Below are positions 6,287 to 6,466 of a stretch of DNA of 6,466 nucleotides, one piece after another; positions within the stretch are counted from its first letter, which is position 1; each line of letters opens with the position of its first letter. A program made the position numbers and the translations under genes. Origin of the DNA: Holophagaceae bacterium (GTDB taxonomy: Bacteria > Acidobacteriota > Holophagae > Holophagales > Holophagaceae). The notes below the pieces were generated by a model. The model was not told the origin of the DNA and did not search any database. It worked only from the letters and a program-made list of their open reading frames with translations. The stretch is from the NCBI GenBank assembly GCA_025353305.1, contig JANXQX010000004.1, positions 1 through 6,466 on the forward strand, written 5' to 3'.

Positions 6287-6466
6287 ATGTTTGATGCTTT
6301 CATCTGCGATGCAGTGCGCACGCCCATCGGTGCTTATGGCGGGGGCCTGTCGGGAATCCGGACCGACGATCTGGCGGCCCACCCCATCCAGGCTTTGATG
6401 AAGCGCAACCCCTCGGTCGATTGGGCACAGGTGGACGATGTGATGCTCGGCTGCGCCAATCAGGCG
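6287..6466 (+). CDS. pcaF: 3-oxoadipyl-CoA/acetyl-CoA thiolase, N-terminal part (partial)
   Basis: The first 60 residues are present; the gene runs off the right edge. It opens MFDAFICDAVRTPIGAYGGG, then LSGIRTDDLAAHPIQALMKRNPSVDW and DDVMLGCANQA. This closely follows the start of PcaF/PaaJ beta-ketoadipyl-CoA thiolases, in which RTP-IG-x-GG, RxDDLAA-P, LM-RNP-VDW and GCANQAG are characteristic. The family cleaves 3-oxoadipyl-CoA with CoA to succinyl-CoA and acetyl-CoA, the last step of adipyl-CoA, phenylacetate and beta-ketoadipate routes. The nucleophilic Cys would lie beyond the window, so integrity cannot be judged. With the hydratase and dehydrogenase upstream it would complete a PaaF-PaaH-PaaJ-like module. 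A generic acetyl-CoA acetyltransferase is the alternative. Confidence 0.8.
   Translation, partial: MFDAFICDAVRTPIGAYGGGLSGIRTDDLAAHPIQALMKRNPSVDWAQVDDVMLGCANQA

Overview
The window is a GC-rich bacterial operon in which all genes lie on the + strand. It reads as a catabolic acyl-CoA (beta-oxidation) cluster with one very unusual enzyme. In order it holds: the tail of an NDP-forming acyl-CoA synthetase (2-187), a divergent thiolase (230-1420), an enoyl-CoA hydratase (GTG start, 1425-2207), a 3-hydroxyacyl-CoA dehydrogenase (2237-3103), a 972-residue fusion protein (3141-6059), an intergenic region with a long inverted repeat (6060-6286), and the start of a 3-oxoadipyl-CoA-type thiolase (6287 to the window end). 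The first five genes are separated by only 4 to 42 bases, so they are probably co-transcribed.

The centre of interest is the fusion. Residues 1 to about 316 are a complete ketopantoate-reductase-like (PanE/ApbA) NADP-dependent dehydrogenase with every recognised catalytic residue. Residues from about 346 to 885 are an aldehyde:ferredoxin oxidoreductase (AOR) family domain with the four-cysteine [4Fe-4S] set but several altered family motifs. Residues from about 890 to 972 are a MoaD/ThiS-like beta-grasp domain that lacks the usual Gly-Gly end. I do not know of a characterised protein with this three-part layout.

Put together, the genes suggest a route in which an alcohol or oxo compound is handled by the dehydrogenase domain and an aldehyde is oxidised to an acid by the tungsten or molybdenum AOR domain. 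The acid would then be activated by the acyl-CoA synthetase and taken through hydratase, dehydrogenase and thiolase steps. The hydratase, dehydrogenase and 3-oxoadipyl-CoA thiolase resemble the PaaF-PaaH-PaaJ module that turns dehydroadipyl-CoA into succinyl-CoA and acetyl-CoA, so a dicarboxylic or aromatic-derived substrate is plausible. This pathway is inference; no acyl-CoA dehydrogenase is visible in the window.

The AOR domain and NDP-forming synthetase point to an anaerobic or facultative bacterium. The codon style, and repeats built from CGCCAAG units, would fit Acidobacteriota (Holophaga/Geothrix-like) or a delta-proteobacterial-type anaerobe, but the sequence does not settle the taxon. 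No tRNA, rRNA, CRISPR or insertion-sequence gene is seen.
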